64,000 bases of DNA from Thermoanaerobaculia bacterium (lineage in GTDB: Bacteria; Acidobacteriota; Thermoanaerobaculia; Multivoradales; J023): contig JAUIJL010000014.1 in the NCBI GenBank assembly GCA_030431255.1, forward strand, positions 62,001 to 126,000, written 5' to 3'. The number at the start of each line of letters is the position of its first letter. Position 1 is the stretch's first letter. Shown here piece after piece: positions 52,846-61,411 of this stretch. Below the pieces are notes generated by a model. It was not told where the DNA came from, made no database searches, and saw nothing but the letters and a program-made list of their open reading frames with translations. The position numbers and the translations under genes are program-made.

Positions 52846-53799
52846 CTAGCCGGGCATTTTGCCCTGGCCTTGTCGCCGATAGGCACCGGGACCCACACCA
52901 AAATGACTCTTGAACCGACGACTGAACGCGGCCTCTGATTGATAGCCCACTTGCTCGGCCACCCACGCCGTGCCCCCTTGTTGGCGTAGGAGGGAGCAGG
53001 CCAGTCGCATGCGGTGTTGGGTGAGGTAATCGGTCGCGGTCATGCCCACCAGCTCGGAGAAGCGCTGGGCAAACGCCGTTCGAGAGAGCGCGGCTTCCCT
53101 GGCTAGGGAATTCAGCGTCCAGGGGGTGGCCGCATCCCGATGGATCGCCCGCAGAGCCTTTCCGATCTGCGGGTCGCTGATGCCGGAAAGCACGGGCGTG
53201 GCGGTTTCGGAATGGGCGGCGTAATGCCGAATCGCTTGGATGAACAGCACCTCCGACAATCGATTGGCAATGGCTCTGGATCCCGGCAGGCTACCGGCCG
53301 CTTCCTGGCTGATGAAACGGGTCAGCGGCTCGATCCAACCGAAATCTACATTGGGGGTCGATTGCACGTGCACGATGTCGGGTAAGCCTTCCAACATAGG
53401 ATGGGCATGCTCTTTGTCGAAGGCGAAGTATCCGCAAACCATGCGGGTGACCGCACCGTCTCCTCCCCAACAAAAGCTCCCTTCCCCCTCGTATCCCGCT
53501 TGTTCTAGGGCCGTCGTCAAGTTCTCGGTCGGTCGGTCCGGTTGATCCTTCAGCAGGTGCAAATTGCCGTGGGGCACCAGCCCCAGGTCACCGGTCGACA
53601 AAAGCCGGGTGCTCGGCTCACCTTGGGATGGGTCATGGCTCGGTACCGTTAGCCAACAAGCGCCCTGAATCACCACGTGGAAGCGGCAAACGTTGGTGTC
53701 TGCCGGTACCTCGAGACTCCAAGGCTCGGAGAATTCGGTTGCGAAGTAGAGGCTGCCTCGCATGTCGATCGAGTCGAGAATCTGGCTCAGCACGTCCAT
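52846..53799 (-). CDS. AraC-family transcriptional regulator, cupin N-terminus
   Basis: The 317-residue regulator has an N-terminal AraC-type cupin sensor of the class with FHVVIQGACWLTV and GDLGLVPHGNLH, and a C-terminal helix-turn-helix pair: WTLNSLAREAALSRTAFAQRF (about 220-240) and VAEQVGYQSEAAFSRRFKSHFG (about 280-300), ending GPGAYR. Such regulators often respond to small metabolites and activate nearby genes. The divergent YHS-domain gene at 53,976 is the obvious target. Confidence 0.88.
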   Translation of the reverse strand: MDVLSQILDSIDMRGSLYFATEFSEPWSLEVPADTNVCRFHVVIQGACWLTVPSHDPSQGEPSTRLLSTGDLGLVPHGNLHLLKDQPDRPTENLTTALEQAGYEGEGSFCWGGDGAVTRMVCGYFAFDKEHAHPMLEGLPDIVHVQSTPNVDFGWIEPLTRFISQEAAGSLPGSRAIANRLSEVLFIQAIRHYAAHSETATPVLSGISDPQIGKALRAIHRDAATPWTLNSLAREAALSRTAFAQRFSELVGMTATDYLTQHRMRLACSLLRQQGGTAWVAEQVGYQSEAAFSRRFKSHFGVGPGAYRRQGQGKMPG

Positions 53800-53975
53800 G
53801 TCGTCACTCTAGCAGCGAAATCCGGGATACGTCGGAATCACGAACGATTGAGCAGAAAAACCGGCCGAATCAGCATGGATCGAATGGCTCGATGGACGCA
53901 CAATATATTTCGACGGGCGGCGGTGGGCTCGCAAAACCGGCGCCCAATCAACCCAGCTAAACAAAGGAGTCACCG

Positions 53976-54473
53976 ATGATCCAACACACGACCAGAACCT
54001 TTCTCGTCCTAGGTGTCCTCTGGAGCCTGATCTGCGCGACCGGGGCGGCTGCCGAATCGCCCGCCGTCAATACCTCGCAAGGTTTGACGCTCACCGGACC
54101 GCCCCTGGCGATTCGAGGCTACGATGCCGTGGCCTACTTTACCGACGGGCAGCCGACCCTCGGCTCCGCCGAGCACGCCGTGGCCCACGATGGAGCCACC
54201 TATCGGTTCGCGTCGAGCGAGAATCTCAGAACTTTCCAAAAGGACCCCAAACGTTACGCTCCTCAATTTGGTGGGTTCTGTGCCTTCGGTGTGTCGGTAG
54301 GGGCTAAGTTCGACGGCGACCCGAGCCTGTGGAAGATCGTTGACGGCAAGCTTTACCTCAACCTCAATCGAGATATCCAGGGCAATTGGCTGAAAGACCT
54401 GGACGGCAATATTCGCAAGGCGGACCGCAATTGGTCGAAAATCCGCGACGCCGCTCCAGCTTCTCTCAAATAG
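53976..54473 (+). CDS. Secreted YHS-domain protein
   Basis: The 165-residue protein has a signal peptide (TRTFLVLGVLWSLICATGAAA), then a YHS domain: AIRGYDAVAYFTDGQPTLGS, DGATYRFASSENLRTFQKDP, and PQFGGFCAFGVS. The domain often accompanies metal handling or oxidoreductase function, but the specific role is unknown. AAAGGAG precedes ATG. The intergenic 53,800-53,975 includes an AATATA -10-like element and separates it from the divergent AraC regulator, which probably controls it. Confidence 0.82.
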   Translation: MIQHTTRTFLVLGVLWSLICATGAAAESPAVNTSQGLTLTGPPLAIRGYDAVAYFTDGQPTLGSAEHAVAHDGATYRFASSENLRTFQKDPKRYAPQFGGFCAFGVSVGAKFDGDPSLWKIVDGKLYLNLNRDIQGNWLKDLDGNIRKADRNWSKIRDAAPASLK

Positions 54474-54560
54474 ATGTCCTAGACGGAAGCCCCAAACCGC
54501 GGGCCGCAAGCCGGAGACGGTTTGCGGCCCGTTTCGTTTTCCGGCGCAGCTGTGACCGGC

Positions 54561-55334
54561 TCAGCCGCCGAGCTCGAGACGGCTCTCCAGCTCGGCACGT
54601 CGATTGCGGCTGACGGGCACTTGGGTGCCGTCGTCGAGCACGGCCAAGGCTCGGCCTTTGAACAGAGATCGAAGGCTGCGAACGTAGCGCAGATTGACGA
54701 TGGCCGAGCGGTGGGTCCGCTGGAAGCTGCTCGGGTCGAGGCGTGGCTCGAAGCTGCCGAGGTGTCCGCGCAGGAGGTGGGTTCGGCCGTCGCGAAGGTG
54801 CAGGCGCACGCAATATTCCTCCGCTTCGATCCAGCGGACATCCCCGCAGTCGACGAATTGGGTTTCGTCGCCCCGTTTGATCGCGAACCGCTTGAGCCTT
54901 TGCGGCTCGGGATCCGCGGCCGGCTGGTCGGCCAACAAGCGTTGGAGGCGATCACCGAGCTCCGAGCTCCGCCGTTCCCGATGTCGGACCTTGGCCCGCT
55001 CGATGGCTTGTCGAAATCGGGCGTCGGTAAACGGTTTCAACAGATAGTCCAGGGCGTGGACCTCGAAGGCACGCAGGGTGTGCTCGTCGTGGGCGGTGAC
55101 GAAGATGAAGAGCGGTGGGTCGCTGAGGTCGAGCTCTGCCAAGACTCCAAAACCGTCGAGCCCGGGCATCTGGATGTCCAGCAGCACCAAGTCGGGTTTC
55201 AGCTCGGCGATATCCTGGACCGCTCGACGACCGTTGGCGGACTCGCCGACGATGTCGATATCCGGGTGTTGCTCCAACAAGAGCCGGAGGCCGGCGCGGG
55301 CTTGGGGCTCGTCGTCGACGACCAGGGTTTTCAC
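54561..55334 (-). CDS. LytTR-family response regulator
   Basis: GTG 55334 is chosen because it begins a canonical receiver domain (MKTLVVDDEPQARAGLRLLL) and overlaps the kinase stop by GTGA; the long upstream extension lies within the kinase gene. Receiver residues 1-120 include phospho-acceptor Asp53 in VLLDIQMPG and LTKP-like LLKPF. The LytTR DNA-binding domain spans about 155-250 (DVRWIEAEEYCVRLHL; FQRTHRSAIVNLRYVRSL). Product 257 residues. It is the partner of the kinase upstream. Confidence 0.92.
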   Translation of the reverse strand: MKTLVVDDEPQARAGLRLLLEQHPDIDIVGESANGRRAVQDIAELKPDLVLLDIQMPGLDGFGVLAELDLSDPPLFIFVTAHDEHTLRAFEVHALDYLLKPFTDARFRQAIERAKVRHRERRSSELGDRLQRLLADQPAADPEPQRLKRFAIKRGDETQFVDCGDVRWIEAEEYCVRLHLRDGRTHLLRGHLGSFEPRLDPSSFQRTHRSAIVNLRYVRSLRSLFKGRALAVLDDGTQVPVSRNRRAELESRLELGG

Positions 55335-56452
55335 GGGAGCAGCTCCGGGATGGGCAGGGAGATGCGGGCGACGGTGGTCTCGCCTCGGCGCGTCAGGGTG
55401 AGCTCGGCCCGGTCGCCGAAGAGCTGTTCGAGCCGAGCCCGGGTATTGCCCAGGCCGATGCCTTCGTCGTCCTCGGTCGCGGGCGGCGGCCCGTCGTTGA
55501 TCACTTGCAGCTCCAACCGACCGTCGAGCTCGGAAGCCCTGAGGGTCAAATGACCGCCTTGCTCCGATTTCGCCAAGCCGTGAATCACCGCGTTCTCCAC
55601 CAGCGGTTGCAGGATCAGGCTCGGCACCTTGAGCTCCAAGAGCTTCTGGTCGACATCGAGCTCCAGGGTCAGTCGATCCTCGAAACGCGTCTGCTCGATG
55701 TCCAGATAGAGCTGCGCCCACTCGATCTCGGACGCCAACTCGATCCATTGGCTGTCGCGGTCGAGGGTGGCGCGCAGCAATTGTCCGAGCCCGGCCACGG
55801 TTTGCGCGGCTTGCTCGTTCTTACCCTGGCGGGCGAGCATGGCGACGGTGTTGAGGGCGTTGAAAAGAAAGTGAGGCCGAAGTTGGGAGCGCAGGGCGTC
55901 GAGACGGGCCTCTCCCAATTGCAGCTCCAGCTGAGCGGCCCGTCGCTCGCGTTGTTGTGCGCGATAGAAATGCGATCTGGCTTGGCCGGCACCGAGCACC
56001 GCCCAATAGATCACCAGCTCCGCGTGCAAGGTCCACGAAAGCATGGCGATCACGAGCTGCGTGAGGCTCATTTTCGCGACGCCCTGCATGGGTTGAAAGA
56101 ACGCCGTGGCCACACCGAAGATGGGCGCATGGACCAGAGCGATCAGCAGCGCAGCGACGATGTGAAGCACCGTGTGGCGTGCTCGGCATCCTCTGACCAA
56201 AGGGAACCGTCGGCCGAGAGCGAGCACCCCGGGAGCGGCCAACAGCCAGAACGACCACGCGCTGGCGGTCCAGGCCAAATCACGGAAGAAAAAGGCTTGT
56301 TGACCGCTCAATAAGCGGTCGAGCTGCATTTGGGCGGCGGCAAATCCGGCCAGGACCGCCCATGCGAGCAAGATCCAAGACCAAGGAATGTCGGGCCCCG
56401 CCACCTCGGAGCCGGTGGGCTCGATTCGGGGCGAGGGGCGGGTGGTGCTCAT
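55331..56452 (-). CDS. LytS/YehU-type sensor histidine kinase
   Basis: The 373-residue kinase has four predicted membrane helices in residues 22-155 (WSWILLAWAVLAGFAAA; WSFWLLAAPGVLALG; VLHIVAALLIALVHAPIFG; LVIAMLSWTLHAELVIYWAVLG). The HisKA-like motif LRPHFLFNALN has phospho-His194. The ATPase domain shows LVENAVIHG near 286 and GIGLGNTRARL near 335. The stimulus is unknown. It is co-transcribed with the LytTR regulator. Confidence 0.92.
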   Translation of the reverse strand: MSTTRPSPRIEPTGSEVAGPDIPWSWILLAWAVLAGFAAAQMQLDRLLSGQQAFFFRDLAWTASAWSFWLLAAPGVLALGRRFPLVRGCRARHTVLHIVAALLIALVHAPIFGVATAFFQPMQGVAKMSLTQLVIAMLSWTLHAELVIYWAVLGAGQARSHFYRAQQRERRAAQLELQLGEARLDALRSQLRPHFLFNALNTVAMLARQGKNEQAAQTVAGLGQLLRATLDRDSQWIELASEIEWAQLYLDIEQTRFEDRLTLELDVDQKLLELKVPSLILQPLVENAVIHGLAKSEQGGHLTLRASELDGRLELQVINDGPPPATEDDEGIGLGNTRARLEQLFGDRAELTLTRRGETTVARISLPIPELLP

Positions 56453-56490
56453 AGATCCAGTTTAAGGGATGAAGCCGCTGAGGCCCGGGG

Positions 56491-57057
56491 TCATTTGCCT
56501 TTTCGCAAATATTCGTACCTGCCGGCAGCCTGCCAAGTCGCACCGCCATCCTTCGAGGACTCGGCCCGCAGCACGATGTGATCGTCCGAAAGCTTTTCCT
56601 GGGTACCGCGGAAGAAAAACTTGCCGCCTTGGCCGTCACCGGCGTAGGTGCCGGAGTCGAGATTCGATTGACGCAGCACCTCGCCTTCGAATTGTCCCTC
56701 GTAGATGTCGAGATGTCCGAGCCAGCTATCGAGCACGCTCATGCGGATCTTCTGCTGAAAAGGGTCATAGGCCCGAATCATGATCAGATCCCATTCCCCT
56801 CCGCCCCAAAAACCAGTGGTCCGCTCCTCCAGCGCTTTGCCGTCGAAGATGAAACGAATCTCGGAAGTGGTCGAATATTGCTCCTTACCGTTTTGATCAT
56901 AAGCGGTGACGTCCCAAGTCCCGACCATGTAGGCGAGTCGGTCCAAACCCTTGGGTTCGGTCTTGGCTTCATCAGCGACGAGCGGCGTGGTCAGGAGGCA
57001 AGCGAAGGTTAGAGCGGCGATTGTTTGCAATATGGAAGTCGGCTGCTTTGCAAGCAT
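56491..57057 (-). CDS. Secreted DUF1579-like protein
   Basis: ATG 57057 gives a signal-peptide protein of 188 residues (ILQTIAALTFACLLTTPLVA); an upstream extension of 21 residues is rejected. The body has a lipocalin-like pattern: LAYMVGTWDVTAYDQNGKEQ, TSEIRFIFDGKALEERTTGF, and GKFFFRGTQEKLSDDHIVLR, typical of DUF1579-type beta-barrels. It is upstream of the kinase-regulator pair on the same strand, separated by 38 bp, so it may be co-transcribed. Confidence 0.7.
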   Translation of the reverse strand: MLAKQPTSILQTIAALTFACLLTTPLVADEAKTEPKGLDRLAYMVGTWDVTAYDQNGKEQYSTTSEIRFIFDGKALEERTTGFWGGGEWDLIMIRAYDPFQQKIRMSVLDSWLGHLDIYEGQFEGEVLRQSNLDSGTYAGDGQGGKFFFRGTQEKLSDDHIVLRAESSKDGGATWQAAGRYEYLRKGK

Positions 57058-57266
57058 GGTGGTATCCCCAGGGCTGTTGAAATCAGAGTGTGTCGTCGCC
57101 ACCCCGGCGGTCGACTTCAACAGCCTAGGGAGATCAGCCGCCGGTCGCGAGGGATTTGCAAGGAAAGGGGTGGATCTTGCAAGGAAGGGTGCTGGTTTGG
57201 GGGCGACCCGCGAATCGAATTTAGTCTCATGTAGAGCCCTTATCTAGATGCCGTCATGTCTTGGTC

Positions 57267-57302
57267 AAAAAATTGGGCGGCATGCCTGTCGACATACCGC
57301 CC
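57267..57302 (-). terminator. Intrinsic terminator after the cassette-2 unknown gene
   Basis: On the minus strand, GGGCGGTATG and CATGCCGCCC form a 10-bp stem (one wobble) with an 8-nt loop, followed by AATTTTTT. This is the counterpart of the terminator at 29,153-29,196. Confidence 0.75.
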
Positions 57303-57358
57303 ATACCCATGTGCTCGCTACACCCGTCTCAGGGAATAGCATCGGAAATGCCGGCAAT

Positions 57359-57967
57359 TCAATTCACCCGATCCGCCACGTTCAAAAGCCGCAGGATCAC
57401 AATATTCAGAGCCTCACTTCCGCTTGTCTTCGCCATTCGAGCGTGAGCTAGAGCCAGAATAGCTTCCAGATCAAACTCCGATTCTCCGGATGGGCTCAGC
57501 ACCTCAGCCGGGTCCTTCCATTGTTTTCCACGAGAAACTGTGGCGATGAGCTCGTCGAGCTGGCGTTCGGCATACAAGGCGGCCATAGGAGCCAGAGAGA
57601 CCGAGGCCCAGGGATCGCCTAACCCGGGTAGGTGCTCGGCACCGATGTCGTCACAAAGCTCCCAGAGCCGTTCAGCGAGACTCTTGAAGTCTCTAAGAGT
57701 CAGTACCGTCTGTGTTCCATCCAAACCAGCATCTTCTAGCAATTGAGCAAGGTCTGATTCACTCGGCATCCAAGCCTCAACTATATCGGCGAGCAGCTCC
57801 GGGTGGCTCTGAAGGGTCCGAAGCATCAGCCAGAACAGAACCCGATACGAGCGCGGATGTTCTGAATGGATCAAAGTCTCCAACAAAAGCTCGAGGTCGC
57901 GAGCCTGAATATCCGCTTCAATACTTCCCGAATCGGTCACAAAGGCGGTCAGTTTTAGATCGGTCAT
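57359..57967 (-). CDS. Cassette-2 paralogue of the 201-residue unknown protein
   Basis: Start ATG 57967 gives 202 residues (MTDLKLTAFVTDSG onward), close to the length of the paralogue at 28479-29084; an extension of 28 residues lies across the leader terminator and is rejected. Shared segments include DLAQLLEDAGLDGTQ, MAALYAERQLDELIA, WKDPAE and the C-terminal ADRVN. The gene is intact even though its TPR partner is truncated. Confidence 0.7.
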   Translation of the reverse strand: MTDLKLTAFVTDSGSIEADIQARDLELLLETLIHSEHPRSYRVLFWLMLRTLQSHPELLADIVEAWMPSESDLAQLLEDAGLDGTQTVLTLRDFKSLAERLWELCDDIGAEHLPGLGDPWASVSLAPMAALYAERQLDELIATVSRGKQWKDPAEVLSPSGESEFDLEAILALAHARMAKTSGSEALNIVILRLLNVADRVN

Positions 57968-57982
57968 CTTTCGCTCGCATCG

Positions 57983-58023
57983 CAAAAAAGGAGGCGGAAG
58001 CCGCCGTCCGCGACGGCTTCCGC
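57983..58023 (-). terminator. Leader terminator of cassette 2
   Basis: Read on the minus strand, GCGGAAGCCG and CGGCTTCCGC arms form a strong stem followed by CTCCTTTTTT. The motif CACCATCAACACA immediately precedes the hairpin, as in cassette 1, supporting a conserved short attenuated leader. Confidence 0.6.
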
Positions 58024-58361
58024 TGTGTTGATGGTGAAGAGAAGCTACCAAGGTGGTCGAAATGCGCCTCAGAAATCGCCGGCCCTGGCAGTGGCGATAC
58101 TGGTCTCATGGGAGCTGGTCACTGAAATCTGTGAATGCCACTGCCAAAGAAGCGGAGGGCCTCGTCGTCCTGGCAGTGGCGCTAAATCCGCTCTTATCAA
58201 GAGTTGCCTTCATTGCGAAGCAACTCAACCGGAATGGCAGTCAGGATTTTGGACAGAATTGGGCTAGATCAGGATCTAGGCGGACTAGACGCACGGCGAC
58301 ATCCTGTCTATCTTCCAATGAGGTGGAGGTAATTCTGCCCCACTGTATTCAGGAGAAGACC

Positions 58362-58421
58362 ATGCAGGTAAAAACCAGCGCTACAGCCGGACTTTCAGGA
58401 ACTCTCGTTCCCATCGGGTAG
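58362..58421 (+). CDS. 19-residue peptide gene of cassette 2
   Basis: The ORF encodes MQVKTSATAGLSGTLVPIG behind AGGAGA. It has the same length and C-terminus as the cassette-1 peptide (9 of 19 identical). It directly precedes the remaining TPR sequence, as in cassette 1. Confidence 0.6.
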   Translation: MQVKTSATAGLSGTLVPIG

Positions 58422-58422
58422 G

Positions 58423-58920
58423 GAAATTCTGAAGGGGTGGCGCCTGTCATCCCTTCGAGTTTTCGAGACAGGGCTCAACGTTGATCCCATCGTTTTTGAG
58501 CAGCTCGAAGCAATCATTGATGAGTACCGCGAGCAGTTTCCGAGCAACGGCTCTAGCTTCTATCGAGTCCAACGCCCAAGACTCATGTTGGCGCGTGCTC
58601 GAGCCTTGATCATGATGCGGACCGGCCGCGCTCGACAGGCGATAGTGCCGTTACAGCGAGCCACCCGCGGCCTCGCCAAGAACTATCCGGATGATGCATT
58701 GGCAGCCACGATGGATTTGGTTTGCGCCTATGCTCAATCTGATCAGTATAGGAAGGCAGCTGCTGCCGTCAAAAAGGCTCCAGACCTCCTAAAACGAGTA
58801 CGTTTTGGGATTCGACCGTTGGCTGACAACGCGTTGAAAGTGGCGATAAAGAAAACAGAGATTCGATACGGTGAGGCTGTTGAGCTGCGGTCCATGCTCC
58901 GTCCGCAGGAAGGCAGCTAG
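58423..58920 (+). pseudogene. N-terminally deleted TPR protein of cassette 2
   Basis: The frame is open from upstream and its translation (FETGLNVDPIVFEQLEAIID; EQFPSNGSSFYRVQRPRLML; NYPDDALAATMDLVCAYAQ) follows the C-terminal about 150 residues of the 26897-27952 product. An ATG at 58585 could start a 111-residue product, but this would lack most of the repeats. The about 200-residue N-terminal part is absent, the deletion joining the remnant to the peptide gene. Confidence 0.7.
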
Positions 58921-58963
58921 CCCAAGGGAATAACTTCGTCCTGCAATCTAGGCTTGGCAGCCT

Positions 58964-59358
58964 CTACCAGGCCGACGTATCCCCAGACTCAAAACCATCC
59001 GTGAAAATCACGCCCGAGTTGACTTTGGGTTGCTCGTGGACGGCACCTTGACCCGCGCCGATGACCAAGATCTCGTCGAGATCGCGGTCGGAGACTCCGG
59101 TGTAGGGGATCAGGCCCTCGGTGATGCATCGGGCGTGGAAGTCGTCGTGTAAGGCGACGGAGGGGGTGGATGGATCCCAGACGTAGTCGACGGTGATGAC
59201 CCGATTGCCGGCGTTGAGGTAATGCTGCAAGACGCTGAGCCGGTAGTTGATGCTTTCGGTGCTTTGGGGGGTGGTTTCGTTGTAGAAGAGGTCTTCGATG
59301 CCGATACCGTCGGTGAGCTGCAGGAAGGTGGTGCCGAGGGCGTCGAGGTCCTGGGCTG
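58964..59358 (-). pseudogene. C-terminal fragment of a polygalactosaminidase-like protein with DGFESGD motif
   Basis: The minus-strand frame reads AQDLDALGTTFLQLTDGIGI, EDLFYNETTPQSTESINYRL, VITVDYVWDPST and DEILVIGAGQG, resembling the C-terminal end of a GH114/TM1410-type TIM barrel, and ends in IFTDGFESGDTSAW. The 5' part is absent; similarity ends where the VapB-like fragment begins. Confidence 0.5.
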
Positions 59359-59441
59359 AGTTTTTCGCTGATCCTTCGACAACGTTACCGGACGATTTCG
59401 AGCTGCCGGACGATCCCCTACCAGAGCCGGTAGAGCTATGA
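59352..59441 (+). pseudogene. 3' fragment of a VapB-like antitoxin
   Basis: The in-frame translation WAEFFADPSTTLPDDFELPD ending in PLPEPVEL resembles the C-terminal neck of VapB antitoxins, and its stop overlaps the VapC start by ATGA. The DNA-binding N-terminus is missing, replaced by the end of the divergent glycosidase-like fragment. Confidence 0.55.
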
Positions 59442-59839
59442 CTTTCCTGCTCGACACAGACATCTGCAGCTTAGCGATGAAGAAGCGATTCCCCCAGCTA
59501 CAGACGAGGCTCGAATCATTCCGCATCGGTGAGCTCAAGGTCTCCGCGGCGACCGAGCACGAGCTGCAGGTCGGTGTATTGAAGAGCGGAAATACTGAGC
59601 GACTCCAGGGAGTTGTTCGCCATTTTCTTTCTCTTGTCGAGGTGCAGGATCTCGATCGATCGGCGGCGAGGAGCGCTGCGATCGTGCGGGCCCACCTTGA
59701 AAAGTCCGGCCAGCCGATCGGCGCCATGGACATGCTCATTGCTGGGCACGCGCTTTCGATTGGCGCAACGCTCGTTACCAACAATGTCCGAGAGTTTGGT
59801 CGGGTCCAAGGTCTGCGGGTCGAAAACTGGGCCGACTAA
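59438..59839 (+). CDS. vapC: VapC-type PIN-domain toxin
   Basis: The 133-residue ribonuclease toxin has the PIN acidic set: LLDTDICS (Asp6), VSAATEHELQVG (Glu40/42), IGAMDMLIAGHA (Asp98) and TNNVREF. Many VapC proteins cut tRNA or rRNA. The toxin appears intact while its antitoxin is truncated. Confidence 0.88.
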   Translation: MTFLLDTDICSLAMKKRFPQLQTRLESFRIGELKVSAATEHELQVGVLKSGNTERLQGVVRHFLSLVEVQDLDRSAARSAAIVRAHLEKSGQPIGAMDMLIAGHALSIGATLVTNNVREFGRVQGLRVENWAD

Positions 59840-59957
59840 CCGACGCTCTTGATATGCCATCGTGGCCTCAGGGCGCCCCGGTCGCGGGTCGACTCCGGTG
59901 GACCGAATCCGATAGTCTGACGACAAGCTAAAGTCGCTCAGAATAAGGAGATCCGCG

Positions 59958-61397
59958 TTGAATAAGCTCACCTTTTTAGGAGCCGCCGGCACGGTAACCG
60001 GTTCCAAACACCTGCTCCAGATCGGAGATCGGCGGATCCTCGTAGATTGTGGGTTGTTCCAGGGCATGAAGGAGCTGCGGAAGCTCAATTGGGAGCCCTT
60101 TCCCGTGTCTCCCAAGTCGATCGACGCGGTGGTGCTGACCCACGCCCACATCGACCACACGGGATATCTACCGCGTTTGGTAAGGGACGGTTTCGAGGGG
60201 CCGATCATCGCCACCCCGGCGACGGTGGACTTGGCCACGGTGCTGTTGCGGGATTCCGGGCGATTGCAGGAAGAGGAGGCCCGTTTTTACAACAAGCGGG
60301 GCACTTCTAAGCACGACCCGGCAAAACCGCTTTACACCGAGGAAGACGGCATCAAGGCGGCCGAGCGCATCGAGGGTTTTCCGTACCATCGACGGGTGAA
60401 GCTGGGCAAAGGCGTGGCGGTGACTTTCCGACGGGCCGGCCATATTCTCGGCTCGGCGACGGTGACTTTCGACATCGCCGACGGTGCCGGCGGACGCCGG
60501 ATCATTTTCTCCGGTGACCTCGGCCGGGCCGACAGCCTGCTCCAGCTGCCACCGGAGCCCATGGGCGAAGCGGATTACGTGATCATGGAGTCCACTTACG
60601 GCAACCGCCTGCATGTCACGGACGAAGCCGCGGACGCCGATGACGATCGCCCGGGAGTGCACGTGGGACCGGCGGATCGTCAGCTGGAAAAGGCTGTGCA
60701 CGGGGCGATCCAGCGGGGCGGAGCGTTGATCATTCCGGCGTTTGCCGTGGCGCGCACGCAATCTCTCCTCTTCTTGCTCAACGAGCTCGAGCAGCAGGGC
60801 CGAATTCCGTCACTGCCGATCTTCCTCGACAGCCCGATGGCGATCGACGCTACGGATCTCTACCGACGCCACGCCTACGATTTGAAGCCGGAGATCCGCA
60901 AGCGGTTGAAGTCCGGGGACACGCCCTTGCGTCCGAAACGGCTCACCATCACCCGATCGCCCCAGGAGTCCCGCGCGATCAACGACGAGCAGGGGCCGTT
61001 GATTATCCTCTCCGCCAGCGGCATGGCCACCGGCGGGCGCGTAGTGCATCACCTTCTGCAACGCATCAGCCGCCGCGACACCACCGTGTTGCTGGCCGGC
61101 TATCAAGTGCCCGGCACCCGTGGCTGGCGCTTACAAAAAGGGGAGAAGCGGCTGAGGCTCTTCGGTGAAACCGTGCCGGTGAAGGCGACCATCGAAACCC
61201 TGACGGGATTGTCGGCCCATGGGGATCAGCGGGATCTGTTGGATTGGTTGCAAACCAGCCGCCGCCCGCCGGAAAACACCTTCTTGGTGCACGGAGACGT
61301 GCCCGCCTTCGATGCTCTCAAATCGAAAATCGGCGAGGAGCTGGGCTGGCCGGTGACCATTCCGGCGCGTGGGCAGTCCTTTCCGATTCGCAGTTGA
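59958..61397 (+). CDS. Metallo-beta-lactamase/beta-CASP RNase
   Basis: The 479-residue protein has the metal-binding motif THAHIDHTG at 61-69, further ligands in AGHILGS and FSGDLGR, and a beta-CASP insertion about 215-340 (IPAFAVARTQSLLFLLNEL, FLDSPMAI). The C-terminal LSASGMATGGRVVHHL and LSAHGDQRDLLDWL are the family's conserved motifs. Related bacterial proteins process or degrade RNA. A TTG start follows GGAG. Confidence 0.9.
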   Translation: MNKLTFLGAAGTVTGSKHLLQIGDRRILVDCGLFQGMKELRKLNWEPFPVSPKSIDAVVLTHAHIDHTGYLPRLVRDGFEGPIIATPATVDLATVLLRDSGRLQEEEARFYNKRGTSKHDPAKPLYTEEDGIKAAERIEGFPYHRRVKLGKGVAVTFRRAGHILGSATVTFDIADGAGGRRIIFSGDLGRADSLLQLPPEPMGEADYVIMESTYGNRLHVTDEAADADDDRPGVHVGPADRQLEKAVHGAIQRGGALIIPAFAVARTQSLLFLLNELEQQGRIPSLPIFLDSPMAIDATDLYRRHAYDLKPEIRKRLKSGDTPLRPKRLTITRSPQESRAINDEQGPLIILSASGMATGGRVVHHLLQRISRRDTTVLLAGYQVPGTRGWRLQKGEKRLRLFGETVPVKATIETLTGLSAHGDQRDLLDWLQTSRRPPENTFLVHGDVPAFDALKSKIGEELGWPVTIPARGQSFPIRS

Positions 61398-61411
61398 CCC
61401 TGGATCTCTTC

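Noticed and set aside
57245-57300. Met/Gly-rich 18-residue minus-strand ORF, looking like a third peptide
   Set aside because: The sequence is the arms of the intrinsic terminator after the unknown gene; cassette 1 has a comparable hairpin but not the same peptide, so coding is unlikely.
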